This document shows, one piece after another, positions 34,008 through 44,740 of a DNA stretch of 64,000 nucleotides (within the stretch, counting starts at the first letter, position 1; each line of letters begins with the position of its first letter). The stretch is from contig OX422191.1 in NCBI GenBank assembly GCA_949130485.1, positions 5,395,754 through 5,459,753 of the forward strand, written 5' to 3'. This DNA is from Agelas oroides (Eukaryota > Porifera > Demospongiae > Agelasida > Agelasidae). The position numbers and the translations under genes were made by a program. A model generated the notes under the pieces. That model was given only the letters and a program-made list of their open reading frames with translations. It was not told the DNA's origin and ran no database searches.

Positions 34008-37000
34008 CACCTTAAGTGCCAGAGAAGATTGAGAAATCAGTTTTGGCCGCTGTGGAAGCCCTGTGAGTTTGGTGCAAGCTTGTTTATGTGCGGGAAAGAC
34101 CTGATAACGCCGTTTTAACCTCCGAGGAGATGCTTTGAAGCACGTGTAGGCCTGTTTAAGTGCCAGGGACGGTCGAGAAAGCAGTTTTCACCACTGTGGA
34201 GGTCCTGTGAGGCTCATGCAAACCTGTTTATGTGCGGGAAAGACTTGACAAAGCCGTTTTAACCTCCGATGTGGTGCTGTGAAGCACGTGCAAGCCTGTT
34301 CAAATGCCGGAGAAGATCGAGAAAGCAGTTTTCACCGCTTTGGAGGCCGTGTGAGGTTGGTGCAAGCCTGTTTATGTGCGGGAAAGACCTGATAACGCCG
34401 TTTTAACCTCCGAGGAGGTACTGTGAAGCACGTGCAGGCCTGTTTAAGTGCCAGAGAACATCGAGAAAGCAGTTTATTTCCGCTGTCGAGGCCCTGTGAG
34501 GTTGGTGCCAGCCTGTTTATGTGCGGGAAAGACCTGATAACGCCGTTTTAACATCCGAGTAGGTACTGTGATGCACGTGCAGGCCTGTTTAAGTACCAGA
34601 GAAGATCGAGAAAGCAGTTTTCACCACTGTTGAAGTCTTGTGATGCTCGTGCAAGCCTGTTTATGTGCGAGAAAAACCTGATAACGCCGTTTTAACCTCT
34701 GAGTAGGTGCTGTGAAGCACGTACAGGCCTGTTCAAGTGCCAGAGAAGATCGAAAAAGCAGTTTTTACCTCTGTGGAAGCCCTGTGAGTTTGGTGCAAGC
34801 TTGTTTATGTGCGGGAAAGGCCTGATACCACCGTTTTAACCTCGGAGGGGGTGCTGTGAAGCACGTATAGGCCTGTTTAAGTGCCAGAGAAGATCGAGAA
34901 AGCAGTTTTCACCGGTGTGCAGGCCCTGTGTGGTTGGTGGAAGCCTGTTTATGTGCGGGAAAAACCTGATAACGCCGTTTTAACTACCTAGGGGCTACGG
35001 TGAAGCACGTGGAGACCTCTTTCAGTGCCAAGGAGGATCGAGAAAGCAGTTTTCACAACTGTTGAAGTCCTGTGATGCTCGTGCAAGCCTGTTTATGTGC
35101 GAGAAAAACCTGATAACGCCGTTTTAACCTCTGAGTAGGTGCTGTGAAGCACGTACAGGCCTGTTTAAGTGCCACAGAAGATCGAGAAAGCAACTGTGGA
35201 AGCCCTGTGAAGTTGATGCAAGCCTGCTTATGTGCGGAAAAGACCTGATAACGCCGTTTTTACTTCCGAGGGGGTACTGTGAAGCACGTGCAGGCCTCTT
35301 TACCTGCCAGGGACGGTCGAGAAAGCGGTTTTCGCCACTGTGGAGGTCGTGTGAGGCTCATGCAAGCCTGTTTATGTTCGGGAAAGACCTGATAACACGG
35401 TTTTAACCTCCGAGGAGATGCTTTGAAGCACGTGTAGGCCTGTTTAAGTACCAGGGACGGTCGAGAAAGCAGTTTTCACCACTGTGGAGGTCCTGTGAGG
35501 CTTATGTAAGCCTGTTTATGTGCGGAAAAGACATGAAAACGCCGTTTTAACCTCCGAGGAGGTGCTGTGAAGCACGTACAGGCTTGTTTAAGTGCCAGAG
35601 AAGATCGAGAAAGCAGTTTTGACCGCTGTGGAAGCACTGTGAGGTTGGTGCAAGCTTGGTTATGTGGGGGAAAGGCCTGATACCACCGTTTTAACCTCGG
35701 AGGGGGGTGCTGTGAAGCACATGGACGCCTGATTAAGTGCCAGGGACGATCGAGAAAGCAGTTTTCCCCACTGTGGAGGTCCTGTGAGGCTCGTGCAAGC
35801 CTGTTTCTGTGCGGAAAAGACCTGATAACGCCGTTTTAACATCCGAGTGAGTACTGTGATGCACTTGCAGGCCTGTTTAAGTGCCAGAGAAGATCGAGAA
35901 AGCAGTTTTGACCGCTGTGGAAGCCCTTTGAGGTTGGTGCAAGCTTGTTTATGTGCGGGAAAGACCTGAAAACGCCGTTTTAACCTCCGAGGAGGTACAG
36001 TGAAGCACGTACAGGCCTGTTTAAGTGCCAGAGAAGATTGAAAAAGCAGTTTTAATCGCTGTGGAAGCCCTGTGAGGTTGGTGCAAGCTTTTTTATGTGC
36101 GGGAAAGACCTGATAACGCCGTTTTCACTTACAAGGGTGTACTGTGAAACATGTGCAGTCCTTTTTAACTGCCAGGGACGGTCGAGAAAGCAGTTTTCAC
36201 CACTGTGGAGGTCCTGTGAGGCTCGTGCAAACCTGTTTATGTGCAGGAAAGACTTGACAAAGCCGTTTTAACCTCCGATGTGGTGCTGTGAAGCACGTGC
36301 AAGCCTGTTCAAATGCCGGAGAAGATCGAGAAAGCAGTTTTCACCGCTTTGGAGGCCGTGTGAAGTTGGTGCAAGCCTGTTTATGGGCGAGAAATCCTGA
36401 TTAAGCAGTTTAAACCTCCGAGGGGATGATATGAAGCAGGTTTACGCCTGTTTAAGGGCCAGGGAAGATCTAGAAAGAAGTTTTCACCACTGTGGAGGTC
36501 CTGTGAGGCTCGTGCAAGCCTGTTTATGTGCGGGAAAGACCTGATAACGCCGTTTTAACCTCCGAGGAGGTGCTGTGAAGCACGTACAGGCTTGTTTAAG
36601 TGCCAGAGAAGATCGAGAAAGCAGTTTTGACCGCTTTGGAGGCCGTGTGACGTTGGTGCAAGCCTGTTTATGTGCGAGAAATCCTGATTAAGCAGTTTAA
36701 ACCTCCAAGGGGATGATATGAAGCAGGTTTACGCCTGTTTAAGGGCCAGGGAAGATCTAGAAAGAAGTTTTCACCACTGTGGAGGTCCTGTGAGGCTCGT
36801 GCAAGCCTGTTTATGTGCGGGAAAGACCTGATAACGCCGTTTTAACCTCCGAGGAGGTACTGTGAAGCACGTGCAGGCCTCTTTAACTGCCAGGGACGAT
36901 CGAGAAAGCAGTTTTCGCCACTGTAGAAGCCCTGTGAGCTTGCTTCAAGCCTGTTTATGAGCGGAAAAGACATGATAACGAAGTTTTAACCTCCGTGGAG

Positions 37001-37800
37001 GTACTCTGAAGCACGTGCAGGCCTGTTTATGTGCCAGAGAAGATCGAAAATGCAGTTTTTACCACTGTGGAAGACCTGTGCGGATCGTGCAAGCCTGTTT
37101 ATGTGCGGTAAGGACCAGATAACGCCGTTTTAACCACCGAGGAGGGGCCGGGAAGCACGTGCAGGCCTGTTCATGTACCAGACAAGATCAAGAAAGCAGT
37201 TTTCACCACTGTGGAGGACCTGTGAGGCTCATGCAAGCCTGTTTATATGCGGGAAAGACCTAACAAAGCCGTTTTAACCTCTGAGGAGGTGCTGTAAAGC
37301 ACGTGGAGGGTTGTTTAAGTGCCAGAGAAGATCGAGAAAGCAGTTTTTACCGGTGTGCAGGCCCTGTGTGGTTGGTGGAAGCCTGTTTATGTGCGGGAAA
37401 AACCTGATAACGCCGTTTTAACTACCTAGGGGCTACGGTGAAGCACGTGGAGACCTCTTTCAGTGCCAAGGAGGATCGAGAAAGCAGTTTTCACAACTGT
37501 TGAAGTCCTGTGATGCTCGTGCAAGCCTGTTTATGTGCGAGAAAGACCTGATAACGCCGTTTTAATGTCTGAGTAGGTGCTGTGAAGCACGTACAGGCCT
37601 GTTTAAGTGCCAGAGAAGATCGAGAAAGCAATTTTGACCGCTGTGGAGGCCCTGTGAGGCTCGTGAAACCCTGTTTATGTGCGGAAAATACCTGATAACG
37701 CCGTTTTAACCTCCGAGGGGGTACTGTGATGCACGTGTAGGCCTGTTTATGTGCCAGGGACGGTCGAGAAAGCAGTTTTGACCGCTGTGCAGTCCCTGTG
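34008..37800 (+). repeat. Satellite 2 array, block 1 (72/144-bp unit)
   Basis: Tandem dimers of 144 bp. Half A contains GAGGTCCTGTGAGGCTCGTG, CAAGCCTGTTTATGTGCGGG and GACCTGATAACGCCGTTTT. Half B contains GAGGTGCTGTGAAGCACGTG, CAGGCCTGTTTAAGTGCCAG and GAAGATCGAGAAAGCAGTTT. The halves are homologous 72-bp monomers. About 26 dimers are present; some carry deletions (e.g. near 35,185). Confidence 0.93.
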
Positions 37801-38145
37801 CACAGCAAAAACAACGGTATGAAGTTTATACCAAAAGGGTATGATCTTCATCCCAACGAGTTTCATACCTAAAAAAAAGGCTATGCCTATGGTATGAATT
37901 GAGCGAGTATGACTCTCATACATTCTGCGGTACGTAGTTCATACCACGGATGTGAGAAGACGTTCGTCATACCGAAGCTACGTGTGAAGTTCATACCGCG
38001 CTGCACGCTAATCGCAAACGGTGTTACTAGGTCGAAGGTCAAGAGAGTCGGTGGAAGAGAAATCTATTTATGCATTCAAGAAATTTTATACTCTGCATGA
38101 TCGATGCGCAGCATGGCCATGGAGCAGTGATCCCCATATCTCAAG

Positions 38146-38510
38146 ACAGATTTCTTATACAGGTAAGTCGATAGCTGATGAGACATTCTGTTGAAAATTT
38201 GGATTTATCTGTGTACCTACTTAGGGGTGTATGGGAATTGTGCTAAAGTTGCATGGTTCTACAAACCGTTTCCATTAACGACAGTACGTTAGCATCCGTA
38301 TGCTATACAGTGATTTATATGGTTAGGGTGTCTACAAACTAGGTTAGTTACACACTAGCAAATGCAATCTGAATGCTTCCATCTTTGCATCCTCCCACAA
38401 GGGTTGTCATTTTGATGGGCACCATAGCCACAGTAGCAACTGAGGTCAGACTAGAACCTGTATGTAACTAGATTTTCCCGTTCTAGTCCAGCACAGAGTA
38501 GACTCGAATT
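38146..38510. other. Element interior, no gene seen
   Basis: No open frame of note and no motif recognised; it lies between the left palindromic cluster and the dispersed repeats at 38,511. Confidence 0.4.
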
Positions 38511-38890
38511 AGAAACCAGTTTGAATGTACAGGTAGAGTGGAGTTGATTGATGCCTAGTTTGTCCTATTTCAAGTAGGTTTGGTCTCTTAGGTTTGAAAA
38601 AGCTAAGGCGATCGACCATACATAATATTATAGATTTAGTATTCAGTTGGGAGTAAACTACATTTTCCCATTCCAGTCCAGCAAAGAGTGTACCAGAGTT
38701 ACAAACCAATTTGATATTCTGGATGTACAGGTAGAGTGGAGTTGATTGATGCCTAGTTTGTCCTATTTCAAGTAGGTTTGGTCTCGTAGGTTTGAAAAAG
38801 CTAAGGTGATCGACCATCGATTTAGTATTCGGTTGGGTGTAAACTACATATTCCCGTTCCATTCCAGCACAGAGTGTACCAGAGTTACAA
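38511..38890. repeat. Two tandem copies of a roughly 196-bp repeat
   Basis: Each copy contains GTACAGGTAGAGTGGAGTTG, TTTGGTCTC and GGTTTGAAAAAGCTAAGG, then TTTAGTATTCGGTTGGG and CAGAGTGTACCAGAG. A third copy lies at 40,586-40,738, on the far side of the SINE trimer. Related minus-strand frames are by-products of the repeat. Confidence 0.75.
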
Positions 38891-39682
38891 TGATTGGGGC
38901 GAGCCTGAGCGAGCCCCACACTAGCGTGACTGCATTGTGCACGTGTGTGTGTATGCTTGTTGGTTTGTTTGGACCGACCACTTACCATAAATTTGCATTC
39001 AAATATGGTTGTGTCTATTGACACCGACTTCCGGTGGCAATAAGAGCCAGCTATTGACACCGACTCGGTGGCAATAAGAGCCACGAAACAGCTGTTGACA
39101 CCGACCTCAGGTTCAGGCTTTCCCTCCCACTGCTCTCTTCCAGGCTATGGTCCAGTCACCTATAAATCTGTAAGCGAATGACAGACAAGCTGTTTCGGCA
39201 GCTTGTGTTAAAAATAACTGCATCTGAGTCAGCAATATTTAACGTAATTTCCGGTGGAACACAGCCTGGTTCAATACATTATCTCCCCCTCCATATTACT
39301 ACACGGCAAGCTGTTGAACTGCAAGTGGATGGCAGACGAGCCATTTAGGCTGAAGAAATTTGCTGTTATCAGTAACATGCTAAGTATTCACTAAGCAAAC
39401 AGTTCTCAGTCAACATGACATTTGCAGAGCCGTAAACCAGATACATTCTTTGAAGTTTTGATGTCAACTGGTATCATTTAGCCTCACTGTCTCCTGTCTG
39501 GTAAACGGCCAAAGAAATGCACTTGAAATGAATTTCTGAGAGCAGTCATACAAGGGTTTCGTCGCCGTGGTTCAGATTGATGTATTCACCAATCTTTAGA
39601 CGTTTCAGAAATGTGGTTATCCATCTTGTGCTGGCAATAGCAAGGTCTAAATTGTCGTACAAACTTAAAGCATCTTTATAAA
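38891..39682. other. Element interior, no gene seen
   Basis: Short GT-rich stretch near 38,940 and duplicated TTGACACCGAC segments near 39,018, 39,055 and 39,095 (about 40-bp spacing). No coding region is recognised. Confidence 0.45.
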
Positions 39683-39729
39683 GGAATTTAGATGTTATGA
39701 GGCGAAAATAGAGGAAAGTGAAAAGGGCC

Positions 39730-39802
39730 GGCAGCCACCGGGAGTTGAACCCAGTACACCTGGCTTGTGCCGCTAGTGCTCTGCCACTGAGCTATGGCAA
39801 CC
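39730..39802 (-). other. tRNA-like SINE head, copy 1
   Basis: The 73-nt minus-strand sequence has a good D arm (AGCTCAGTGGCAGAGC), a 7-nt anticodon loop GGCACAA lacking the universal U33, and a T arm (CTGGG-TTCAACT-CCCGG). The acceptor ends do not pair, so it is a SINE promoter head rather than a tRNA gene. Confidence 0.75.
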
Positions 39803-40057
39803 GGACAACCACCAGCCCCCACAATCCTCTATATGTACTGCACAGGTGGTACTGAAATGCCTCAGTCGCACACCCGGCAGCCACTCAGTGTGTGCCGTCA
39901 GAACTCCGTTAGGGGTCGACCGGAAAATTCTCTCCATCAGGAAAGAACCCATGCTGAGTGGTTTTCTCACTCTAAATGCTCAGAGCATCTTGCCTCAAGC
40001 TGGAAATAAAGGAATTTAGATGTTATGAGGCGAAAATAGAGGAAAGTGAAAAAGACC

Positions 40058-40130
40058 GGCAGCCACCGGGAGTCGAACCCAGGACACCTGGCTTGTGCCG
40101 CCAGTGGTCTGCCACTGAGCTATGGCAACC
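40058..40130 (-). other. tRNA-like SINE head, copy 2
   Basis: Same head, 328 bp downstream of copy 1, with GACC replacing GAGC in the D arm and GGTTCGACTCC as B box. Confidence 0.75.
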
Positions 40131-40385
40131 GGACAACCACCAGCCCCCACAATCCTCTATATGCACTGCACAGGTGGTACTGAAATGCCTCAGTCGCACA
40201 CCCGGCAGCCACTCAGTGTGTGCCGTCAGAACTCCGTTAGGGGTCGACCGGAAAATTCTCTCCATCAGGAAAGAACCCATGCTGAGTGGTTTTCTCACTC
40301 TAAATGCTCAGAGCATCTTGCCTCAAGCTGGAAATAAAGGAATTTAGATGTTATGAGGCGAAAATAGAGGAAAGTGAAAAAGACC

Positions 40386-40458
40386 GGCAGCCACCGGGAG
40401 TCGAACCCAGGACACCTGGCTTGTGCCACCAGTGGTCTGCCACTGAGCTATGGCAACC
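40386..40458 (-). other. tRNA-like SINE head, copy 3
   Basis: Same head, 328 bp downstream of copy 2; one base differs in the anticodon arm (TGGTGGCAC). Confidence 0.75.
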
Positions 40459-40522
40459 GGACAACCACCAGCCCCCACAATCCTCTATATGTACTGCATA
40501 GGTGGTACTGAATGCAATTTTC

Positions 40523-40585
40523 CAGTCGACCCCTAACAGAGTTCTGACGGCACATACTGAGTGGCTGCCGGGTGTGCGACTGAGG
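40523..40585. repeat. Inverted partial SINE body
   Basis: Reads CAGTCGACCCCTAAC through GCCGGGTGTGCGACTGAGG, the reverse complement of the SINE body at e.g. 40,185-40,247. It forms an inverted pair with the preceding trimer. Confidence 0.75.
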
Positions 40586-40740
40586 TTTGGTCTCTTAGGT
40601 TTGAAAAAGCTAAGGCGATCAACCATCGATTTAGTATTCGGTTGGGTGTAAACTACATTTTCCCATTCCAGTCCAGCACAGAGTGTACCAGAGTTACAAA
40701 CCAATTTGATATTCTGAATGTACAGGTAGAGTGATGCCTT

Positions 40741-42044
40741 TTCCAGCCCGGTTTGTGATCACTACCTACGGTTTCTACTGTATCTATTTTTTAATCTATT
40801 TATTCATCTTTAGTGTTTCTCCTTACAGGACCAAATGTGCAAAGGTAGACAACCTGGTGTTGTCTATGCAAGCCTGAAGGTGCTGTCATTATGGAGATAT
40901 TGGACAGAGTCTATTTAGTTGTTAACAGCAGTGTTTTTTTTTTTTATGTACGTTCAGTTCCTGTCATCATTTGATCATTCTGTCATGCATTGGTAAAACT
41001 CTGGGCTGAACCATAAGTTATGGGTTACTACCACTGTCAGTAAGTGCATGCAGACGCTCCCCAGCAAGTCAGCTCCACCTATCATTCATTAATGCATGCT
41101 GGGCATGCGCAATTGTTTGAACTCTGACCTTGAGCGCGCTTGCGCTCGAAGTGTGATACTTTTGAAAATGAAGCGCGAGTGAAGGAAGGAGGTGTGCCAC
41201 GGAACTCCGTCTGTATAGGACAACGGTGAGCAGTGTTTCTCGCAAAATGTCTCTTGCTAGTACGTAGAAAGGCGGTAAATATCTCAGAATAGTATACAGT
41301 CACTTGTAGCCCTGTGACATTCTCATATGCTGTATATGAAAGCTCTTAAAAACACTCTTCATGGTGTGGCTTTTGATTTCTGTTTTAGTACATGGGCGTG
41401 GTGCTGGACTTTTGATGTCATCTCCCTCCTCGCACATACAAAGCTAGATGGAGGTGAGCCCGGCTGGGGTATTGTTACACTAGAAATGATGACATAACTT
41501 TGAATTCATCCTGTCATTCTTCCTCATCACTCCCACACTCAGACTGTGTATTACAGAAGAGCAAAGCAGGTACAGTACACTTTAACACACATACATACCG
41601 ACATAAGTACACCTCCTATCTTTCTGTCTGACAGTGTACCCTCAGATGTTCCTTCCTTGTCTATCTTCTCTTCACTTCCCTCCTCTGCACACACACACAC
41701 TCACACACAGAACAACAACTAAGTGAAGAAGTATAGAGGTACAGCACATGTATACTTATACACACACATAAACTTGTGTTTTGTTTCTCCACTGTACCCT
41801 ACTCTCTCCTTTCCCAAAGCCCATACACTTTGTTTCCCCACACATGCAGATATCTATGCTGCAGAAAGTACAGAAGCAAGAAGTGACTTTATACTTGAAC
41901 TAAGCAGATGCTATATACTAACGTTTACTTGCTTTTGTGGACAGTGCATTTCCTTATGTGCATTATAATCTGTTTTGCCACAATAATGTCATTCAACAGC
42001 AAGGACAAGCTGAATGTACCATCCATAGATTATACTGCTATAAG
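40741..42044. other. Element interior, no gene recognised
   Basis: Mixed sequence with CA-rich microsatellite patches near 41,690-41,710. Short open frames (for example 41,082-41,303 minus and 41,723-41,968 plus) have no recognised domain. Confidence 0.45.
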
Positions 42045-42145
42045 CAGCATGATAATCACACCGATTTACGGATGAAAATCATACTATCGGTGTGATGATC
42101 TTTGGTATGAATTTCATACCGTTTTGGTATGAAATTCATACCGTG

Positions 42146-43687
42146 AGGCTCGTGCAAGCCTGTTTATATGCGGGAAAACCTGATAACGCCGTTTTAACCT
42201 CCGAGGAGGTGCTGAGAAGCACGTGCAGGCCTGTTTAAGTACCAGGGAAGGTCGAGAAAGCAGTTTTCACCACTGTAGAGGATATGTGAGGCTCGTGAAA
42301 GCCTGTTTATGTGCGGGAAAGACATGATAACGCCGTTTTAACCTCCGAGGAGGTACTGTGAAGCACGTGCAGGCCTGTTTAAGTGCCAGGGAAGAACGAG
42401 AAAGCAGTTTTCACTGCTGTGGAGGCCCTGTGAGGTCGGTGCAATCCTGTTTATGTGCGGGAAAGACCTGATAAAGCAGTTTTAAACACCAAAGATGTGC
42501 TGTGAAGCACGTGCAGGACTGTTTAAGTGCCAGGGAAGATCGAGAAAGCTGTTTTCACCATGTACTGGAGGTCCTGTGAGGCTAGTGCAACCAGTTTATG
42601 CGCGGGAAATCTTGATAAAGCCGTTTCAACCTCCGAGGAGGTACTGTGAAGTCCCAGGGAAGATCGAGAAAGCGCTTTTCACTACTGTGGTCTTTGAGGC
42701 TGGTACAAGCCTGTTTATGTGTGGGAAAGTCCTGATAACGCCGTTTTATCCTCCGAGGAGGTTCAGTGAAGCACGTGCAGACCTGTTTAAGTGACAGAGA
42801 AGATCGAGCAAGCTGTTTTCACCACTGTGGACGCCCCGTGAGGTTGCTGCAAACATGTATATGTGCGGGAAATCCTGATAAAGGAGTTTTAACCTCCGAG
42901 GAGTTGCTGTCAAGCACGTGCAGGGCAGTTTAAGTGCCAGGGAAGATCGAGAAAGCAGTTTTTACCACTGTGGAGGTCCTGTGAGGCTCGTGAAAGCCTA
43001 TTTATGTGCGGGAAAGAGCTGACAAGGCCGTTTTAACCTCCGAGGATGTACTGTGAAGCACGTGCAGGCCTGTTTAAGTGCCAGGGAAGATCGAGAAACC
43101 ACTTTTCACCACTGTGGAGGTCCTGTGAGGCTCGTGCATGCCTGTTTATGTGCGGGAAAGACCTGACAAAGCCGTTTTAACCTCCGAGGGGGTACAGTGA
43201 AGCACGTGCAGGCCTGTTTAACTGCCAGGGAAGATCGAGAAAGCAGTTTTCACCGCTGTGGAGGCCTATGAGGTTGGTGCAAGGCTGTTTATGTGCGGGA
43301 AATACCTGATAACGCTGTTTTAATCACCGAGGTGGTATTTTGAAGAACGTGCTGGCCTGCTTAAGTGCCAAAGAAGATCGAGAAAGCATATTTCACAACT
43401 GTGGTGGTCCTGCGAGGCTCGTGCAAGCCTGTTTATGTGCGGGAAAGACCTGACAAAGTCGTTTTAACCTCCGAGAGGGTTGTTGTGAAGCACTTGCAGG
43501 CCTGTTTATGTGCCAGGGAGGACCGAGAAAGCAGTTAAGACCTGATAACGCCGTTTTAACCTCCGAGGGGGTACTGTGAAGCACGTGCAGGCCTGTTTAA
43601 GAGCCAGAGAAGATCGAGAAAGCAGTTTTCACCGCTCTGGAGGTCCTGTGAACTTGGTGCAAGCATGTTAATATGCGTGAAATGCTG
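42146..43687 (+). repeat. Satellite 2 array, block 2
   Basis: About 10-11 dimers of the 144-bp satellite in the same orientation as block 1, ending at GAAATGCTG, where the CACTG-ended MITE is inserted. Confidence 0.92.
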
Positions 43688-44114
43688 CACAGCAAAAACA
43701 TTTGGGTTACTTCAACCACATTTTAGGTTGTCTGAGTTGCATCAGTGTGACCAAGGAATGTTACCAATAAGTTATCTTGAAAGTTCATTGAGGAGCGTTT
43801 TCAGTTCCATTAATTAGCTTCATCTTTCAGAAGACCTATTTGGCTACATTCCTGGCATTTGACCACCACAACCATGCAACCAAGGAACTATCCAGACAGC
43901 TGTGTAGGATCAAAGAAAGAAACAACAAACCTCACCAGAAATGCTGATTATAGGCTTTCTGAAAGGAGAAACTAATTTAACAAGAGGGGGAAGCTTCTCA
44001 ACTAAACTCTTTCAAATTGTAAGCATTCCTTGAACTTTACGTGTCACGCACACAAAAGGAATGCAACTGAGGTGACCAAAATATGGTTGAAGTAACCTAA
44101 ACCTTTTTGCAGTG
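43688..44114. mobile_element. CACTG-ended MITE, 427 bp
   Basis: The left end CACAGCAAAAACATTTGGG is mirrored by a right end whose complement starts CACTGCAAAAAGGTTTAGG; both continue into GTTACTTCAACCA. TG occurs at both edges (43,686-43,687 and 44,115-44,116). Removing the element restores the satellite (GAAATGCTGATAAAG). The ends and short duplication suggest the CACTA/EnSpm group or a relative. No transposase. Confidence 0.8.
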
Positions 44115-44141
44115 TGATAAAGTAGTTTTAACCTCCGAGGA

Positions 44142-44740
44142 TAGCCTCGTTCCCAGGCTCTCCCCGCGCGCGAACGAAAAATCGAAAGGAAAGGGGAGAG
44201 CCTGGTAAAATTTATCACGTGAGAAACGTCATAGGTAGAGAGAACTTAATTACATGTGGGCGAACGAATGAACTCGCCCACGCTGTATGGACAGAATACA
44301 GTTGCGATAGCTTTATGGCCGACAGAATGGGACTAGACGGCACTATGCTACATTACCTGGCAGTACGGAAAGCTATGGTGAGCTTACACAGACCCGTACA
44401 TTCGAAAATCACGCTAACCTACTCGCTTACCTGGCAAACTGACCGCTGAGAATGGCTTTCAAGGCGCTATTAAACGCCTAGGCTTTGCTCAAGTTTTCTC
44501 TGCGCTTATTGTTCGAAAAAACTGCCAGAATGGGCTCCTACTAAAAAACAGCTACGTGTACTGTCGATTATCGATCAACTACGTGCGTGGGCACATCGAC
44601 GATCCGCCTACGCTCAATTAAGTCCTCTCTACCCTTCTCTCTACCCCTACGTCACTCACGTGATGAATTATTCCAGGCCCTCTACCGCTTTTCCGTACTG
44701 CAAGCGACGGAAAGCTGGGCAGGGCCTGTGAACGAGGCTA
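44142..44740. mobile_element. 599-bp TIR element with 9-bp duplication
   Basis: The left end TAGCCTCGTTCCCAGGCTCT mirrors the right end AGGGCCTGTGAACGAGGCTA. The satellite word CTCCGAGGA is duplicated exactly outside both ends (44,133-44,141 and 44,741-44,749). A 9-bp duplication fits MULE-type non-autonomous elements. An inner hairpin CCAGGCTCTCCCC / GGGGAGAGCCTGG lies at 44,153-44,205. No protein is recognised. Confidence 0.87.

Larger units (their letters stand above)
39683..40513 (-). repeat. Tandem trimer of a tRNA-derived SINE, 328-bp unit
   Basis: Units start GGAATTTAGATGTTATGAGG at 39,683, 40,011 and 40,339, exactly 328 bp apart; the third is cut off at about 40,513. Each contains a tRNA-like head on the minus strand (A box TAGCTCAGTGG, B box GGTTCGACTCC), a body with CACACCCGGCAGCCACTCAG, and a tail GCTGGAAATAAA. 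Head-to-tail SINE arrays of this regularity are unusual and suggest local amplification after insertion. Plus-strand frames across the units are not genes. Confidence 0.8.
37801..42145. mobile_element. CAC-ended composite element in satellite 2
   Basis: Begins CACAGCAAAAACAACGG at the satellite junction (CCTGTG) and ends CATACCGTG before AGGCTCGTGC of the satellite. Both ends carry clusters of palindromic GGTATGAA / TTCATACC motifs (37,816-37,990 and 42,045-42,142) that look like subterminal transposase-binding repeats. The left terminus matches that of the MITE at 43,688. No transposase is recognised. The interior holds a SINE trimer and other repeats, so this is a non-autonomous or composite insertion, possibly CACTA-like. 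Confidence 0.6.

Noticed and set aside
38509-39084. 191-residue minus-strand ORF
   Set aside because: It translates the roughly 196-bp tandem repeat (RLSFFKP... occurs twice); no independent coding signal.
39730-40458. Three functional tRNA genes
   Set aside because: Acceptor stems do not pair and U33 is missing; the heads are embedded in a 328-bp SINE unit.
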